Below, piece by piece: positions 27,833-36,617 of a DNA stretch of 64,000 nucleotides. The position numbers and the translations under genes are program-made. This DNA is from CAVRZR01 sp964354215 (lineage in GTDB: Bacteria > Actinomycetota > Coriobacteriia > Anaerosomatales > CAVRZR01), in NCBI GenBank assembly GCA_964354215.1, contig CAYGYT010000001.1:161419-225418 (forward strand), written 5' to 3'. How positions within the stretch are numbered: the first letter of the stretch is position 1; each line of letters starts with the position of its first letter. Under the pieces are notes generated by a model. The model was not told the origin of the DNA. It did not search any database and was given only the letters and a program-made list of their open reading frames with translations.

Positions 27833-29014
27833 TCAGGGTCTCGGGGTCGCGCTCGTCACGCCCGACGGCGATTGAGCACCCGGCATCGCGATGGGAAGCT
27901 CCGAGCGGTACTGCTCCACCAGCGCGAGCGCAGGCGCAAGCCCCTCGGTGCGGATGCCCTCGGCAAGTCGTCCCGCGAGCAGCGGGTCGAGGCCGGCGAT
28001 CGGCACGGTCGTCTCCACTTCACGCCAGTGCAGCGACACGCCGCCGAGCGATCCGGGGACGCCTCGATACACGACGACGAAGCCGTTCTCGCCGACGAGG
28101 TAGGCCTGGGTACGGGCATAGCTCCACGTCGCATACCCGATGCCGCCGACGACGAGAGCCGCGACAAGCACAAACGCCGCGACGGCAAGCCAGCTTCGGA
28201 GCGCCCCCGAGCGCGGGGTGCTGGCGCCCGCTTCGCCCGCGTCTGCCGTCCCGCTTCCGCGACTCGCGCGGGCTGCGCGCCACCCGCGCCCTCGGCTGCT
28301 GCCGCCGATATCGACCACGACAACGGTGATGTTGTCTTGCCCTCCCGCCTCGTTCGCCGCCGCGACGAGCGCTCGCGCGGCATCCTGCGGGTCAGGGTTC
28401 GCTTCGAGCAACGCAGCGATCTCGGCATCTTCAAGCATCCCCGTGAGGCCGTCGCTCGCGAGAAGCAGGCGGTCGCCCGGCGCGGTCTCGATGTCGTAGG
28501 TGTCCGCGCACATGTTCGGGTCGGTGCCCAGGGCACGGGTGATGACGCTCCGGTTGGGGTGACGACGCGACTCCTCTTCGGTGAGCTGACCTCGGCGTAT
28601 CATGTCCGCGACCATTGAATGGTCTTCGGTGAGCCGCTCGAGGCCGCCCTCGTGCATGAGGTATGCCCGACTGTCGCCCACGTGCGCGATGGCGATGTGC
28701 GAGCCCTCGACGATCGCGGCGGTGAGCGTGGTGCCCATGCCCGAGCGGCCGGAGCGCTCCTCGGCCGCGTCGATGACGGACCGGTTGGCCGCATGTACCG
28801 CGCGGGCGAGCGCTTTGGAGTCTGCGTGAAGCGGCGCGTTCGCCACGAGCGTCTCGATGGCGATCGACGAGGCGATCTCGCCGGCCTGGTGGCCCCCGAG
28901 GCCGTCGGCGACAGCGAAGAGCGGCGGTTCGGCCAAGAGCGCGTCCTCGTTGTGTGTGCGAACGCGACCGATGTCGGTCAGGAGCCCGTAGTGGTCCGGC
29001 GTGCGCCCGCTCAC
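27833..29014 (-). CDS. pstP: PP2C-family Ser/Thr phosphatase (PstP)
   Basis: 393 residues. PP2C metal-binding motifs are all present: ADGLGGH, GDSRAY, ASDGLTGML and GQDNITVVVV (residues 1-240). A basic linker, one membrane segment (about 283-305) and an extracellular domain of about 80 residues follow, the layout of mycobacterial PstP. It dephosphorylates the kinase and its targets. GTG start at 29014 overlaps the stop of the small FHA gene (GTGA), indicating coupled translation. Confidence 0.93.
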   Translation of the reverse strand: MSGRTPDHYGLLTDIGRVRTHNEDALLAEPPLFAVADGLGGHQAGEIASSIAIETLVANAPLHADSKALARAVHAANRSVIDAAEERSGRSGMGTTLTAAIVEGSHIAIAHVGDSRAYLMHEGGLERLTEDHSMVADMIRRGQLTEEESRRHPNRSVITRALGTDPNMCADTYDIETAPGDRLLLASDGLTGMLEDAEIAALLEANPDPQDAARALVAAANEAGGQDNITVVVVDIGGSSRGRGWRAARASRGSGTADAGEAGASTPRSGALRSWLAVAAFVLVAALVVGGIGYATWSYARTQAYLVGENGFVVVYRGVPGSLGGVSLHWREVETTVPIAGLDPLLAGRLAEGIRTEGLAPALALVEQYRSELPIAMPGAQSPSGVTSATPRP

Positions 29015-29433
29015 GTGCGCTCCACTCTGAGCGTGACGGTGCCGAGTCCGATGACCGAGCCTACTTGGACGGGAGCGATTCCCCGCACGAGCACGCCGTC
29101 GAGCAAGGTCCCGTTAGTGGAGCCGAGGTCCTCGAGCATCGCGCCGTCACGCGCGGGCGTGACCCGGGCGTGACGAGCCGAGACGAAATCGTCGGCAATG
29201 ACGATGTCCGCGCCGGGCGAGCGGCCGATCACGATGGGGCCGCGGATGGGGAGCCGCGTGCCGCGAAGTTCCCTCGGCCCCTCGGCCACCGCAAGCACGA
29301 GCTCGCCGCTGCCAGCGCGGCTCGACGAGCGGCCGGCGACCATGCCGACGCCGGTCTTGATGGCAGCGAAGAGGAAGAGGTATAGGAGCACGAGCAGGAG
29401 GAGCTTGCCCGCGAGAAGGGCTATCTCGAACAT
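29011..29433 (-). CDS. fhaB: Membrane-anchored FHA protein (FhaB/FipA-like)
   Basis: 140 residues: N-terminal membrane segment (about 5-28) then an FHA domain with IGRSPGADIVI, SARHARV and LGSTNGTLLDG, the residues that read phosphothreonine. In actinobacteria FhaB connects kinase signalling with division and wall proteins. It starts 3 bases after fhaA ends. Confidence 0.9.
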   Translation of the reverse strand: MFEIALLAGKLLLLVLLYLFLFAAIKTGVGMVAGRSSSRAGSGELVLAVAEGPRELRGTRLPIRGPIVIGRSPGADIVIADDFVSARHARVTPARDGAMLEDLGSTNGTLLDGVLVRGIAPVQVGSVIGLGTVTLRVERT

Positions 29434-29436
29434 CCG

Positions 29437-30360
29437 CTAGCCTCTCGGCTCGTGGTACACGAGCTCCGAGACGCCGACCGTGATCACGTCGCCGTTGCGC
29501 AGCCGCATGCGCTGCACCGGCTCCCCGTTGACGAAGGTGCCGTTCGTGGAGCCGAGGTCGGTGATGATCCAACTGCCGGCCTCGTCCACGAAGGCGGCGT
29601 GCTCTCGCGAGACGTTCGCGTCGGGCAGCCGAATGGCGGCCGAGTTCGAGCGGCCCACCACCATGCGGTCACCGCTCAGAACGACATCGTGGTCCACGCC
29701 GGTCACCGTGACCGTCGAGAGAGCGCGGATGGTGCGCGGCTCTCCGAGAGGCGCCGCTGCGTTGCCTGCTTCTTGCGCCTCAGCGGCCGCAACCGCGGGT
29801 ATCGCCGAAGGCGGCAACGTGACGCCGGGTCCTGGTCGCGGGCGACCGGCGGGCGTGCGCACGCCCGCGGGCGGGGCGGCTGCGGGTGAGGGTGGCGCCA
29901 CAGCGGGCGCGGCGCCGGCGTGCCCGGCGGGCCCGGGGCCGGGTGGCGGCAGATAGAAGCCAGCCTCCTCGGCGGCCTCGGCAAGCTCGGCGGCCGACAC
30001 GAGTTCGCCGATCGCTTCGAACCGGCCAAGCTTGAGCGCGTCGTGCACCCGGAAGCGCACGAATGGCCGGTCGTCGAGCGAGTAGCCTTTCTCGCGCGCG
30101 TACCCCATGAGGTAGGTCGCGAGTTCGGCGGCGAGCGTCTCGGTGAACGACCCGAGCCGCTGCTCGTCGGCAGGAGAGATGACGACGGTGAAGAGGTTCG
30201 GCGCGTAGACCTTGCCGACACCGACCACGCGGCGACGGTCCATCTCCTTGCCGAGTGCCTTGGCGAGTTCGGCCGGCTGCACGCGCGACCGGAAGACGCC
30301 CGCGAAGACGCCTTCGACCGCGCGCGCGACGCTGTCTTCGAAGTCGGACAGAATGCTCAC
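29437..30360 (-). CDS. fhaA: FHA protein with DUF3662 domain (FhaA)
   Basis: 307 residues. Residues 1-125 are the FhaA N-terminal domain (DUF3662), a Pro/Ala-rich linker spans about 135-210, and a C-terminal FHA domain has VVGRSNSAAI, VSREHAAF and GSTNGTFVNG. FhaA binds phosphorylated partners such as the pseudokinase MviN in mycobacteria and slows wall synthesis. GTG start at 30360. Confidence 0.92.
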   Translation of the reverse strand: MSILSDFEDSVARAVEGVFAGVFRSRVQPAELAKALGKEMDRRRVVGVGKVYAPNLFTVVISPADEQRLGSFTETLAAELATYLMGYAREKGYSLDDRPFVRFRVHDALKLGRFEAIGELVSAAELAEAAEEAGFYLPPPGPGPAGHAGAAPAVAPPSPAAAPPAGVRTPAGRPRPGPGVTLPPSAIPAVAAAEAQEAGNAAAPLGEPRTIRALSTVTVTGVDHDVVLSGDRMVVGRSNSAAIRLPDANVSREHAAFVDEAGSWIITDLGSTNGTFVNGEPVQRMRLRNGDVITVGVSELVYHEPRG

Positions 30361-30412
30361 GAACGCTGCCCCTTGAGGTCATGCCGAGTGGCGCGCGCAC
30401 TGCGCGATCGCG

Positions 30413-32206
30413 TCACTCCTCTTCCGGCCGAACCGGTGGGCCGGCCGCAATGACGAGCACGACCAGTATAAGAGAGGCGGTCATCTGCCGAGCGAAGGGT
30501 TCGCGCAGTGTTTCCCAGCCGAGATGTGCCGCCGAGGGCCCGCCGGTTTGAGCGATCGTTCCCGCGAGGAAGTAGCCTCCCCACAGTGTCGCTGCCGCGA
30601 TGGCAGCGCCGAGGGTGGCAGCGGGACGGGATGCCCGGCGGCATGCGAGAGACATGGCGACCGCCGCGAGCGCCCACGCGAGGAGCGCGACGTAGGTGAA
30701 CGGCGATGTCCACGCGAGGTGCAGGTTCGCGCTCACTTCCGTTGCAGCGCCGCCCGCGTATGCGGCGGCTGGATTCGCGAAGACGTGCCAGTCCACGTTG
30801 CCGAACGCGACTGTGCTGGGCGAGGCTGCCCACGCCAGGACAGTGAGCGCCCCGCCCGCGAGCGCAGCCGCCGCGGCGGGCACGGGCGAGAGCACGAAAC
30901 CGGCGAGGAAGGGCGTAGCGAGTGCGACGTGCCCCACGCCGAGCACCGGGGCCGCGAGGGGCAGAAGCGCTGCTCCAGCATCGCGTCGGCCCCAGATCCA
31001 CCAGTACGCGGCCGCGAGAGGGACGAGCACCGCAGCGACGACGTACGCGCGTGCGGCTACGAGGCCGGCCGAGAAGAGCAGCAGTCCGAGAGCCACGCCA
31101 AGGCCTGGCGCGAGCACGCCCGCCAACGCCGCGAGCGCGGCCCCCGCCACGGTCGGGATGCGCGACAGGCCGAGCCAGTCGAGCCCGGCCCACGCGAGCC
31201 ACGTCGCCGAGGCCGCGGCCGTCGCACGCGCGAGTAGCGAGCCATACGGGCGTGCGCGGTCCCAGAGTCCCACTCGTTCCCAAGAGCCGGGCTCGTCGTC
31301 GGTCGGCTGCTCTTCGACCAGGGTTTCGATACGAGCGGCGAGTCCCGACCGGCCGAGCTGCTCGTCGCCGAGATGCGGCAGGAGCGATGCCGCGAACCGT
31401 GTCACGGACGGGTATCGCTCGTCAGGTGTGGGTGAGAGCGCGGTCAGTACGACGTCGTCGAGCTCTGGCGGCAACGAGGAGTCGAAGTCGCTCGGCGCGC
31501 TGGGTTCGGCGACTTCCATCTTGAAGAGCGCGCCCTCCACGGAGTCGGAGATGAACGGGTTCGCGTCCGTGAGCACCTCGAACGCGAGCGCACCGAGCGC
31601 CCACACGTCCGTGCGGTCGTCCACGCGCTCGCCGCGAAGCTGCTCGGGTGGCATGTAGCCAAGCGTTCCTCCGAACGATGACGCATGTCCGGATGCGGTC
31701 GAGAGCGTCGAGATGCCGAAATCGGCGACCTTGACGCGGCCATCGCGCGAGACGAGCACGTTCTGGGGCTTGAGATCGAGGTGCAGGACGCCGTTCTCGT
31801 GAGCGAACTCGACCGCCGAGAAGACGGCGTCGAGCACCGCCGCGGCCTCATCCGAATCGAGCGCGCCACCGTCGTCGAGCACATCGGCCAGCGAGGCCCC
31901 GTCGACGTGCTCCATGATGAGGAACGCCTCGTCCGCGTCGGTGTCCCACTCGTAGACGGTGACGATGTCCTGGTGGTTGAGGAGAGCCGCGGTGCGCGCC
32001 TCTGCGAGACCCGCGTCACGCGCGGATCCCGCTCGCCCGCGACGGGCACTCGCCGGCAGGGGGAGCCGCTTGATCGCCACCCGGCGCTGCATCTTCGTGT
32101 CCCACGCGAGTACGACAGACCCGAAACCGCCCTCGCCCAGCTCCTCGAGTGGGCGGTAGCGGTCCAGGATCAGCTGCTGCGGCAGAGCGTCCTTCTCGGC
32201 GGACAT
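30413..32206 (-). CDS. Ser/Thr protein kinase with polytopic C-terminal membrane domain
   Basis: 597 residues. The kinase domain (about 15-280) has a good glycine loop (LGEGGFGSV), VAIKRL and DFG, but the catalytic loop reads HLDLKPQN, with Leu in place of the usual Arg of HRD; catalytic Asp, Lys and Asn are kept, so activity is still likely, without RD-type activation-loop control. Residues about 330-590 form 8-10 membrane helices rather than a sensor with PASTA repeats. It heads the fhaA-fhaB-pstP-rodA/pbp operon (52 bases to fhaA) and may play the role PknA has elsewhere. Confidence 0.85.
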   Translation of the reverse strand: MSAEKDALPQQLILDRYRPLEELGEGGFGSVVLAWDTKMQRRVAIKRLPLPASARRGRAGSARDAGLAEARTAALLNHQDIVTVYEWDTDADEAFLIMEHVDGASLADVLDDGGALDSDEAAAVLDAVFSAVEFAHENGVLHLDLKPQNVLVSRDGRVKVADFGISTLSTASGHASSFGGTLGYMPPEQLRGERVDDRTDVWALGALAFEVLTDANPFISDSVEGALFKMEVAEPSAPSDFDSSLPPELDDVVLTALSPTPDERYPSVTRFAASLLPHLGDEQLGRSGLAARIETLVEEQPTDDEPGSWERVGLWDRARPYGSLLARATAAASATWLAWAGLDWLGLSRIPTVAGAALAALAGVLAPGLGVALGLLLFSAGLVAARAYVVAAVLVPLAAAYWWIWGRRDAGAALLPLAAPVLGVGHVALATPFLAGFVLSPVPAAAAALAGGALTVLAWAASPSTVAFGNVDWHVFANPAAAYAGGAATEVSANLHLAWTSPFTYVALLAWALAAVAMSLACRRASRPAATLGAAIAAATLWGGYFLAGTIAQTGGPSAAHLGWETLREPFARQMTASLILVVLVIAAGPPVRPEEE

Positions 32207-32245
32207 GGGCCCATTGTAGGAGAAGGGCAGGCAAGCACCGCCCCT

Positions 32246-32377
32246 GTGCCCTATTCGCCCTTCCTGTTCTCCGAGGATTTCGCCGACGGTTTCGTCGCAG
32301 ATGGTGTGCGGTTCGTGAACCCGTTCAAAGCGGAGCTCGACCTCGACGGCTTGCTTGCGGAACTGACGCGGCCGTAG
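32246..32377 (+). CDS. Possible small protein, 43 residues
   Basis: Frame from GTG 32246 to TAG 32375-32377 has about 80% G/C at third positions and a plausible composition (acidic, with FVNPFKAELDLDGLLAEL at the end). There is no good ribosome site at this GTG and no family is recognised; it could also be the tail of a lost gene. It diverges from the kinase operon. Confidence 0.25.
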   Translation: MPYSPFLFSEDFADGFVADGVRFVNPFKAELDLDGLLAELTRP

Positions 32378-32442
32378 CGCCTCGCTCGTTGCTGCTCCTT
32401 GTCGCCTCTCACCTGCGATGCTACCCTAGCGCTCGCACCCGT

Positions 32443-32528
32443 GCGGGTGTGGCGGAATGGCAGACGCGCATGGTTCAGGTCCATGTGGGGGCAACCCCGT
32501 GAAGGTTCAACTCCTTTCACCCGCACCA
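32443..32528 (+). tRNA. tRNA-Leu (anticodon CAG)
   Basis: Acceptor GCGGGTG/CACCCGC, anticodon stem CATGG/CCATG with loop TTCAGGT (anticodon CAG, reads CUG), long variable arm typical of leucine tRNAs (GTGGGGGCAACCCCGT region), T-arm with GGTTCAACTCC, discriminator A and encoded CCA. Confidence 0.96.
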
Positions 32529-32537
32529 TGGCACACG

Positions 32538-32567
32538 AAAACGACCCCGAGCATTCGGGGTCGTTTT
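32538..32567. terminator. Bidirectional Rho-independent terminator
   Basis: 13-bp stem AAAACGACCCCGA / TCGGGGTCGTTTT with GCAT loop, A run on one side and T run on the other. It ends the tRNA-Leu transcript and the converging FKBP gene. Confidence 0.92.
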
Positions 32568-32631
32568 GCCTGTCTTGGTGGAGGAGCGCTTGGCGGGGCG
32601 CACGCCTGACTCGGCGAACTCGCCTCGCGCG

Positions 32632-33078
32632 CTACGCGTCGGGCCCGGCGAGCTGCGCGTCGACGATCTCCACGAGCTCGATCTCGAACGTGAGGTTCTC
32701 GCCCGCCAGCGGGTGGTTGAAGTCGAGTACGGCGATCTCGGGACCGACCTCGGTGACGGTCGCAGCCATGCGCTGGCCCTCGGGCGAGGCGACCTCGACC
32801 ATCCAGCCCTCCTCGGGCGGCTCGGGAAACGCCTCGAGCGGGACTTCCTGCCGAGCCTCGTCGATGCGCTCCCCGTAGGCGTCGCACGCGGGTATCGTGA
32901 CGGTGGCCTTCTGCCCCACGTCGAGGTCGGCAACGGCGGTGTCGAACCCTGGAATGACCTCGCCCGAGCCGACGACGAACTCGAGTGGCTCTCGTCCCTC
33001 GCTGCTGTCGAACTCGCTGCCATCGCCGAGTGTGCCTCGGTAGTGGACGCGTACCTTCTGGCCGGCCTGTGGTGTCAT
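32632..33078 (-). CDS. SlyD-like FKBP peptidyl-prolyl isomerase
   Basis: 148 residues. The FKBP core (VRVHYRGTLGDGSEFDSSEG...PLEFVVGSGEVIPGFDTAV) is followed by an insert-in-flap segment and the returning 'AVLDFNHPLAGENLTFEIELVEI' strand, the arrangement of SlyD folding helpers. The His/Cys-rich metal-binding tail of E. coli SlyD is absent. AGGAGG lies just before the ATG. It acts in the cytoplasm on prolyl bonds of folding proteins. Confidence 0.92.
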   Translation of the reverse strand: MTPQAGQKVRVHYRGTLGDGSEFDSSEGREPLEFVVGSGEVIPGFDTAVADLDVGQKATVTIPACDAYGERIDEARQEVPLEAFPEPPEEGWMVEVASPEGQRMAATVTEVGPEIAVLDFNHPLAGENLTFEIELVEIVDAQLAGPDA

Positions 33079-33294
33079 GGGATTCCTCCTAGGTAGTCAA
33101 CGCACCCGAAACGGTGGGGTCGCCCGCGATGGCGTGCCGTGGTGCGAAGCGATTCTCGCACTCTACAGCCTTCTTCCGCCAATGCCGATGAATCTGGTTG
33201 AGGTCTCGGCGGTTCACAGGTCGCTGAGGAAGAGCACGAGTGGTTCGCCGGGCTCGGCGTGGCGCTTGGTGCTACGGGCGCGGGGCGGGGATAG

Positions 33295-33507
33295 ATGAAC
33301 ATCTACGCACCGATCAAGGGCAAGTGCACGTGGTGGCGGGAGTTTCCGAGGGAGGAAGACCGCTTCGATAGTTCGCTGCCCGTCTCAGACAAGCGCGTCG
33401 AGTGCGTGTGCTTTGTCGAGGGCGATGCGTGGTCGTACAAGTACAGGGATGTCCCGGAGGACTGCCCGTTCAGTCGCCGTTGCCGCTACCACATCCGCTC
33501 GGGATAG
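33295..33507 (+). CDS. Small Cys-containing protein of unknown function
   Basis: 70 residues with five cysteines (C in KGKCTWW, CxC in VECVCF, and CPFSRRC), many aromatics and basic residues; a small metal-binding fold is possible. GGGGCGGGGAT precedes the ATG. It lies 12 bases before the CHASE4 regulator gene and is probably co-transcribed. I recognise no family. Confidence 0.6.
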   Translation: MNIYAPIKGKCTWWREFPREEDRFDSSLPVSDKRVECVCFVEGDAWSYKYRDVPEDCPFSRRCRYHIRSG

Positions 33508-33519
33508 GCGGGACGCGCG

Positions 33520-36405
33520 GTGAAACTGGAACGCCGAGTTCTCGGCTACTTGGCCGTCGTCATGACGATTCTATCGCTGCTGCTCGCTGCGGCTGCGGCC
33601 GGAGCAATCCTTGTGAACGCCAATCGCACAGACCGTGCTGAGACCCTCAGGTCGGTACAACTCGTCCACGACACCCTGGCGGCGAGCCGAGCCGAACTCG
33701 CGGGAAACGCGAAGGATTGGGCGACGCGGGACGACACGCACCGTCTCGTCGCGGGCGAGTACCCCGAGTACTTCGCCGACAATCTCTCGGCGAACGGCAT
33801 GCGAAACCTCGACATCAATCTGTTCGCCGTCTACGACGGGACGGGTCGGCTCGTCCAAGCCAAGACGGCCGATTCGGCATCCCGACAGCCCATCGACCTT
33901 CCAGGTGTTGAGGACTTGCTCTTCTCTTCGCCTCGTATGAACGTCGCCTCCGGCGTCGTGCGCTCGGTCTCCGGTTTGGTCCGTCTCCCCAACGGACGTC
34001 TCCTGCTCGCCTCGGCAGCACCCGTCGTCCCCACCGACGGGGCCACGTCCACGCCGAACGGCACGCTCGTGATGGGCAAGCTGCTCGACTCGGAGAGGCT
34101 TCGCGGGCTCTCGAGGAACGTCCAGCACACGGTGAGGCTCCGCTCGATGCCCGGCCCGAGCAAGACGACAGCCGCTGAACAAGCGCAGGTCCGTCCTGGC
34201 TGGTTCTCCTCGAGTGACGGCATCGCCAGTCTCACGGACACGAACGGAGACGTTGTCGGCGAGATGGTCGTGCGCGCCGATGGCTCAGCGTGGAACGGCG
34301 CCGTGCTCGCGCTCACGCTGCTCTCGTGTGGCCTCGTACTGCTGCAGCTCACCACCGTCTACATTCTTCGGTACGGTCTGCGCGGTCTTCTGCTCGACAG
34401 GGTCTTCATGCTCAATGCCCAGGTCGAACGCATCCGGCAGAGCGGCAGCGTCGAGCACGTGATGGTGCCCGGCTCCGACGAACTCTCCACGCTCGGCGAG
34501 AACGTCGACCAGATGGTGCAGGCACTCGACGAGTCTCGTCGGGAGCTGCAGCGCGCGCACGATGAGCTCGAGGTGCGAGTCGAAGAGCGCACCGCCGATC
34601 TCAGCCAGGCGATTGCCGAACTCGAGGAGCAGATTGCCGGCCGCCGCGCTGCAGAAGACGGACGTGCGGCCTCCGACGAGCGCTACCGGCTTCTCATCGA
34701 CAACCTCACCGACACCGTCTTCACGCTTGATCGCGACGGATGCATCACATATGTGAGCCCCGGCGTGGAGTGGGCATTCGGCTATCTCACGGAGGACCTC
34801 GTCGGCAAGTCCATCGCCGCGTTGCTGACGCTTCCGTCTGCGAGTACCGTCGCCCGCCAGCTCGAGCGGGGGCTCTCGAAGGACGGCACCGTTCTGGGCC
34901 TCGATGCCGTGGCCGCGGACGGCCGGGAGCTGGATGTCGAGATGGTGCTCACTCCGCTCGACGTCGAACTCGGTAGCGCCCAAGGCATCATCCGCGATGT
35001 GACGGCTCGGCGTCGCTACGAGGATGAGCTGCTCCACATGGCGAGCCATGATTTCCTTACCGGCCTCGCGAACCGGCGCCGGTTCGAGGAGGAACTCGGG
35101 CGAGTGCTCGCCACGGCGCAGCGTCACGACACCGAGGGTGCCGTCCTCTGGATCGACCTCGACAACTTCAAGGACGTGAACGATACGCTCGGGCACCACG
35201 CCGGCGACGACCTTCTGATGGACATCGCGAGGACCCTACGCTCGGCAGTGCGCGCCGAGAGCCTCCTCTCACGGCTCGGCGGTGACGAGTTCGCCGTGCT
35301 CCTGCCACTCGCGACGAGAGAGGAGGCCCAGGGAGCAGCCGATCGGCTCCTCGACGAGATCTCGAACGTCCACGTGTTCTTCGAAGGCCGCGTCATCCGG
35401 GCGTCGGGGAGCATGGGCATCGTGATGTTCCCGAGCGACGGACTCGACGTAGGCGAACTGCTCGCACGCGCCGACATGGCGATGTATCGCGCGAAACAGC
35501 TCGGTCGAGCGAGAAGCGTCTTCTTCACGCGAGACGATGAGTGGCATGACGAGATCGAGGACCGTCGGGCCTGGACCGAGCAGATCGAGCTCGCGGTGAG
35601 CGAGAACGGCCTCGCTGCGTTCGCCCAGCCGATCGTTGGACTCGGTGATGGGCTAACCGGTTGCTTCGAGCTGCTCGTGCGCATGCTCGATATCGATGGC
35701 GGGTACATCCCTCCGGACCGGTTCATCGGCATCGCAGAACGCACGGGGCTCATCGTCGACATAGACCTGTGGATGCTTCGCGAGGCCGTGCGTCTTCTCG
35801 TCGAGTTTGACGACCAGTGCATCAGCCTCAACGTGAACGTCTCAGCGCGCACGCTGGGCGACTCGAGGTTCGTCGCCGAGGTGGCCCGCCTGATCGAGGA
35901 GTCGGGCGTGAGCGCCGAGCGGCTGGGCATCGAGATCACGGAAACCGCGATCATCGTGGATGTCGCCAGCGTGCAAGATGTGCTCCGTGAGCTGAAGCGG
36001 ATCGGTTGCCGCGTGCTGCTTGATGACTTCGGCTCGGGCTTCACGTCCTTCCTCCACTTGAAGCAGCTGCCGGTCGACACGCTCAAGATCGACGGCAGCT
36101 TCGTACAGCGGCTGCACGAAAACCCGAACGACCAGCATCTGGTGCGTGCGATGGTCGAGATGGCGCGAGGACTCGGGATGGGGACGACCGCTGAGTTCGT
36201 CGAGACCGGGGAGGCTGCGGAGCTCTTGCGGGAGTTCGGAGTGGAGACGATCCAGGGCTTCCACGTGGGACGCCCCGGGGTGGCGCGCGAGATCATCCAA
36301 GGAGAACTCGCGCACTCCGATGCACGCGAGATCCTCCTGACAGACGTCATGGACCAGGCGGGCTCCGTGTGCGACCTCCCGGTCACGGACCCCGAGTCGT
36401 CCTGA
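33520..36405 (+). CDS. Membrane CHASE4-HAMP-PAS-GGDEF-EAL c-di-GMP regulator
   Basis: 961 residues. Membrane segment 1 at about 10-32, an extracellular CHASE4-like sensor (about 35-255, with WATRDDTHRLV), membrane segment 2 at about 260-287, a HAMP/coiled-coil linker to about 385, PAS (about 385-500), GGDEF (motif GGDEF at 587-591, intact) and EAL (about 690-935). The EAL motif itself reads ELL (717-719); Glu is kept, and the downstream NVNVSA, ETA and LDDFGSGFTSF motifs look complete, so phosphodiesterase activity is still likely. It would make and/or break cyclic di-GMP in response to an external signal. GTG start. Confidence 0.9.
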   Translation: MKLERRVLGYLAVVMTILSLLLAAAAAGAILVNANRTDRAETLRSVQLVHDTLAASRAELAGNAKDWATRDDTHRLVAGEYPEYFADNLSANGMRNLDINLFAVYDGTGRLVQAKTADSASRQPIDLPGVEDLLFSSPRMNVASGVVRSVSGLVRLPNGRLLLASAAPVVPTDGATSTPNGTLVMGKLLDSERLRGLSRNVQHTVRLRSMPGPSKTTAAEQAQVRPGWFSSSDGIASLTDTNGDVVGEMVVRADGSAWNGAVLALTLLSCGLVLLQLTTVYILRYGLRGLLLDRVFMLNAQVERIRQSGSVEHVMVPGSDELSTLGENVDQMVQALDESRRELQRAHDELEVRVEERTADLSQAIAELEEQIAGRRAAEDGRAASDERYRLLIDNLTDTVFTLDRDGCITYVSPGVEWAFGYLTEDLVGKSIAALLTLPSASTVARQLERGLSKDGTVLGLDAVAADGRELDVEMVLTPLDVELGSAQGIIRDVTARRRYEDELLHMASHDFLTGLANRRRFEEELGRVLATAQRHDTEGAVLWIDLDNFKDVNDTLGHHAGDDLLMDIARTLRSAVRAESLLSRLGGDEFAVLLPLATREEAQGAADRLLDEISNVHVFFEGRVIRASGSMGIVMFPSDGLDVGELLARADMAMYRAKQLGRARSVFFTRDDEWHDEIEDRRAWTEQIELAVSENGLAAFAQPIVGLGDGLTGCFELLVRMLDIDGGYIPPDRFIGIAERTGLIVDIDLWMLREAVRLLVEFDDQCISLNVNVSARTLGDSRFVAEVARLIEESGVSAERLGIEITETAIIVDVASVQDVLRELKRIGCRVLLDDFGSGFTSFLHLKQLPVDTLKIDGSFVQRLHENPNDQHLVRAMVEMARGLGMGTTAEFVETGEAAELLREFGVETIQGFHVGRPGVAREIIQGELAHSDAREILLTDVMDQAGSVCDLPVTDPESS

Positions 36406-36617
36406 CTGCGCAGGCGACTCGAGTCAATCCTGCGCTCCTGCCTCCGCGTGAACCCGCACCGCGCTCTTGAACCCTCTCGGCGCGCGGTCTATCGTGTCAC
36501 GTCCGGCTCAACCTGCTGCGTGGCAGCGCACTGCGTGCGGCGTAGCGGTACGCTCCGGCTACCGGCCGTCGAGCTTGGGGCCGATCGGCGGTGCGACACG
36601 ATAGGGGACATGCCGGG

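Noticed and set aside
27671..28618. Plus-strand frame opposite the RodA-PBP and phosphatase genes
   Set aside because: Antisense to invariant PP2C motifs; no start signal.
33077..33298. 73-codon frame upstream of the small Cys-containing protein
   Set aside because: It begins inside the FKBP start region, lacks codon bias and resembles no protein.
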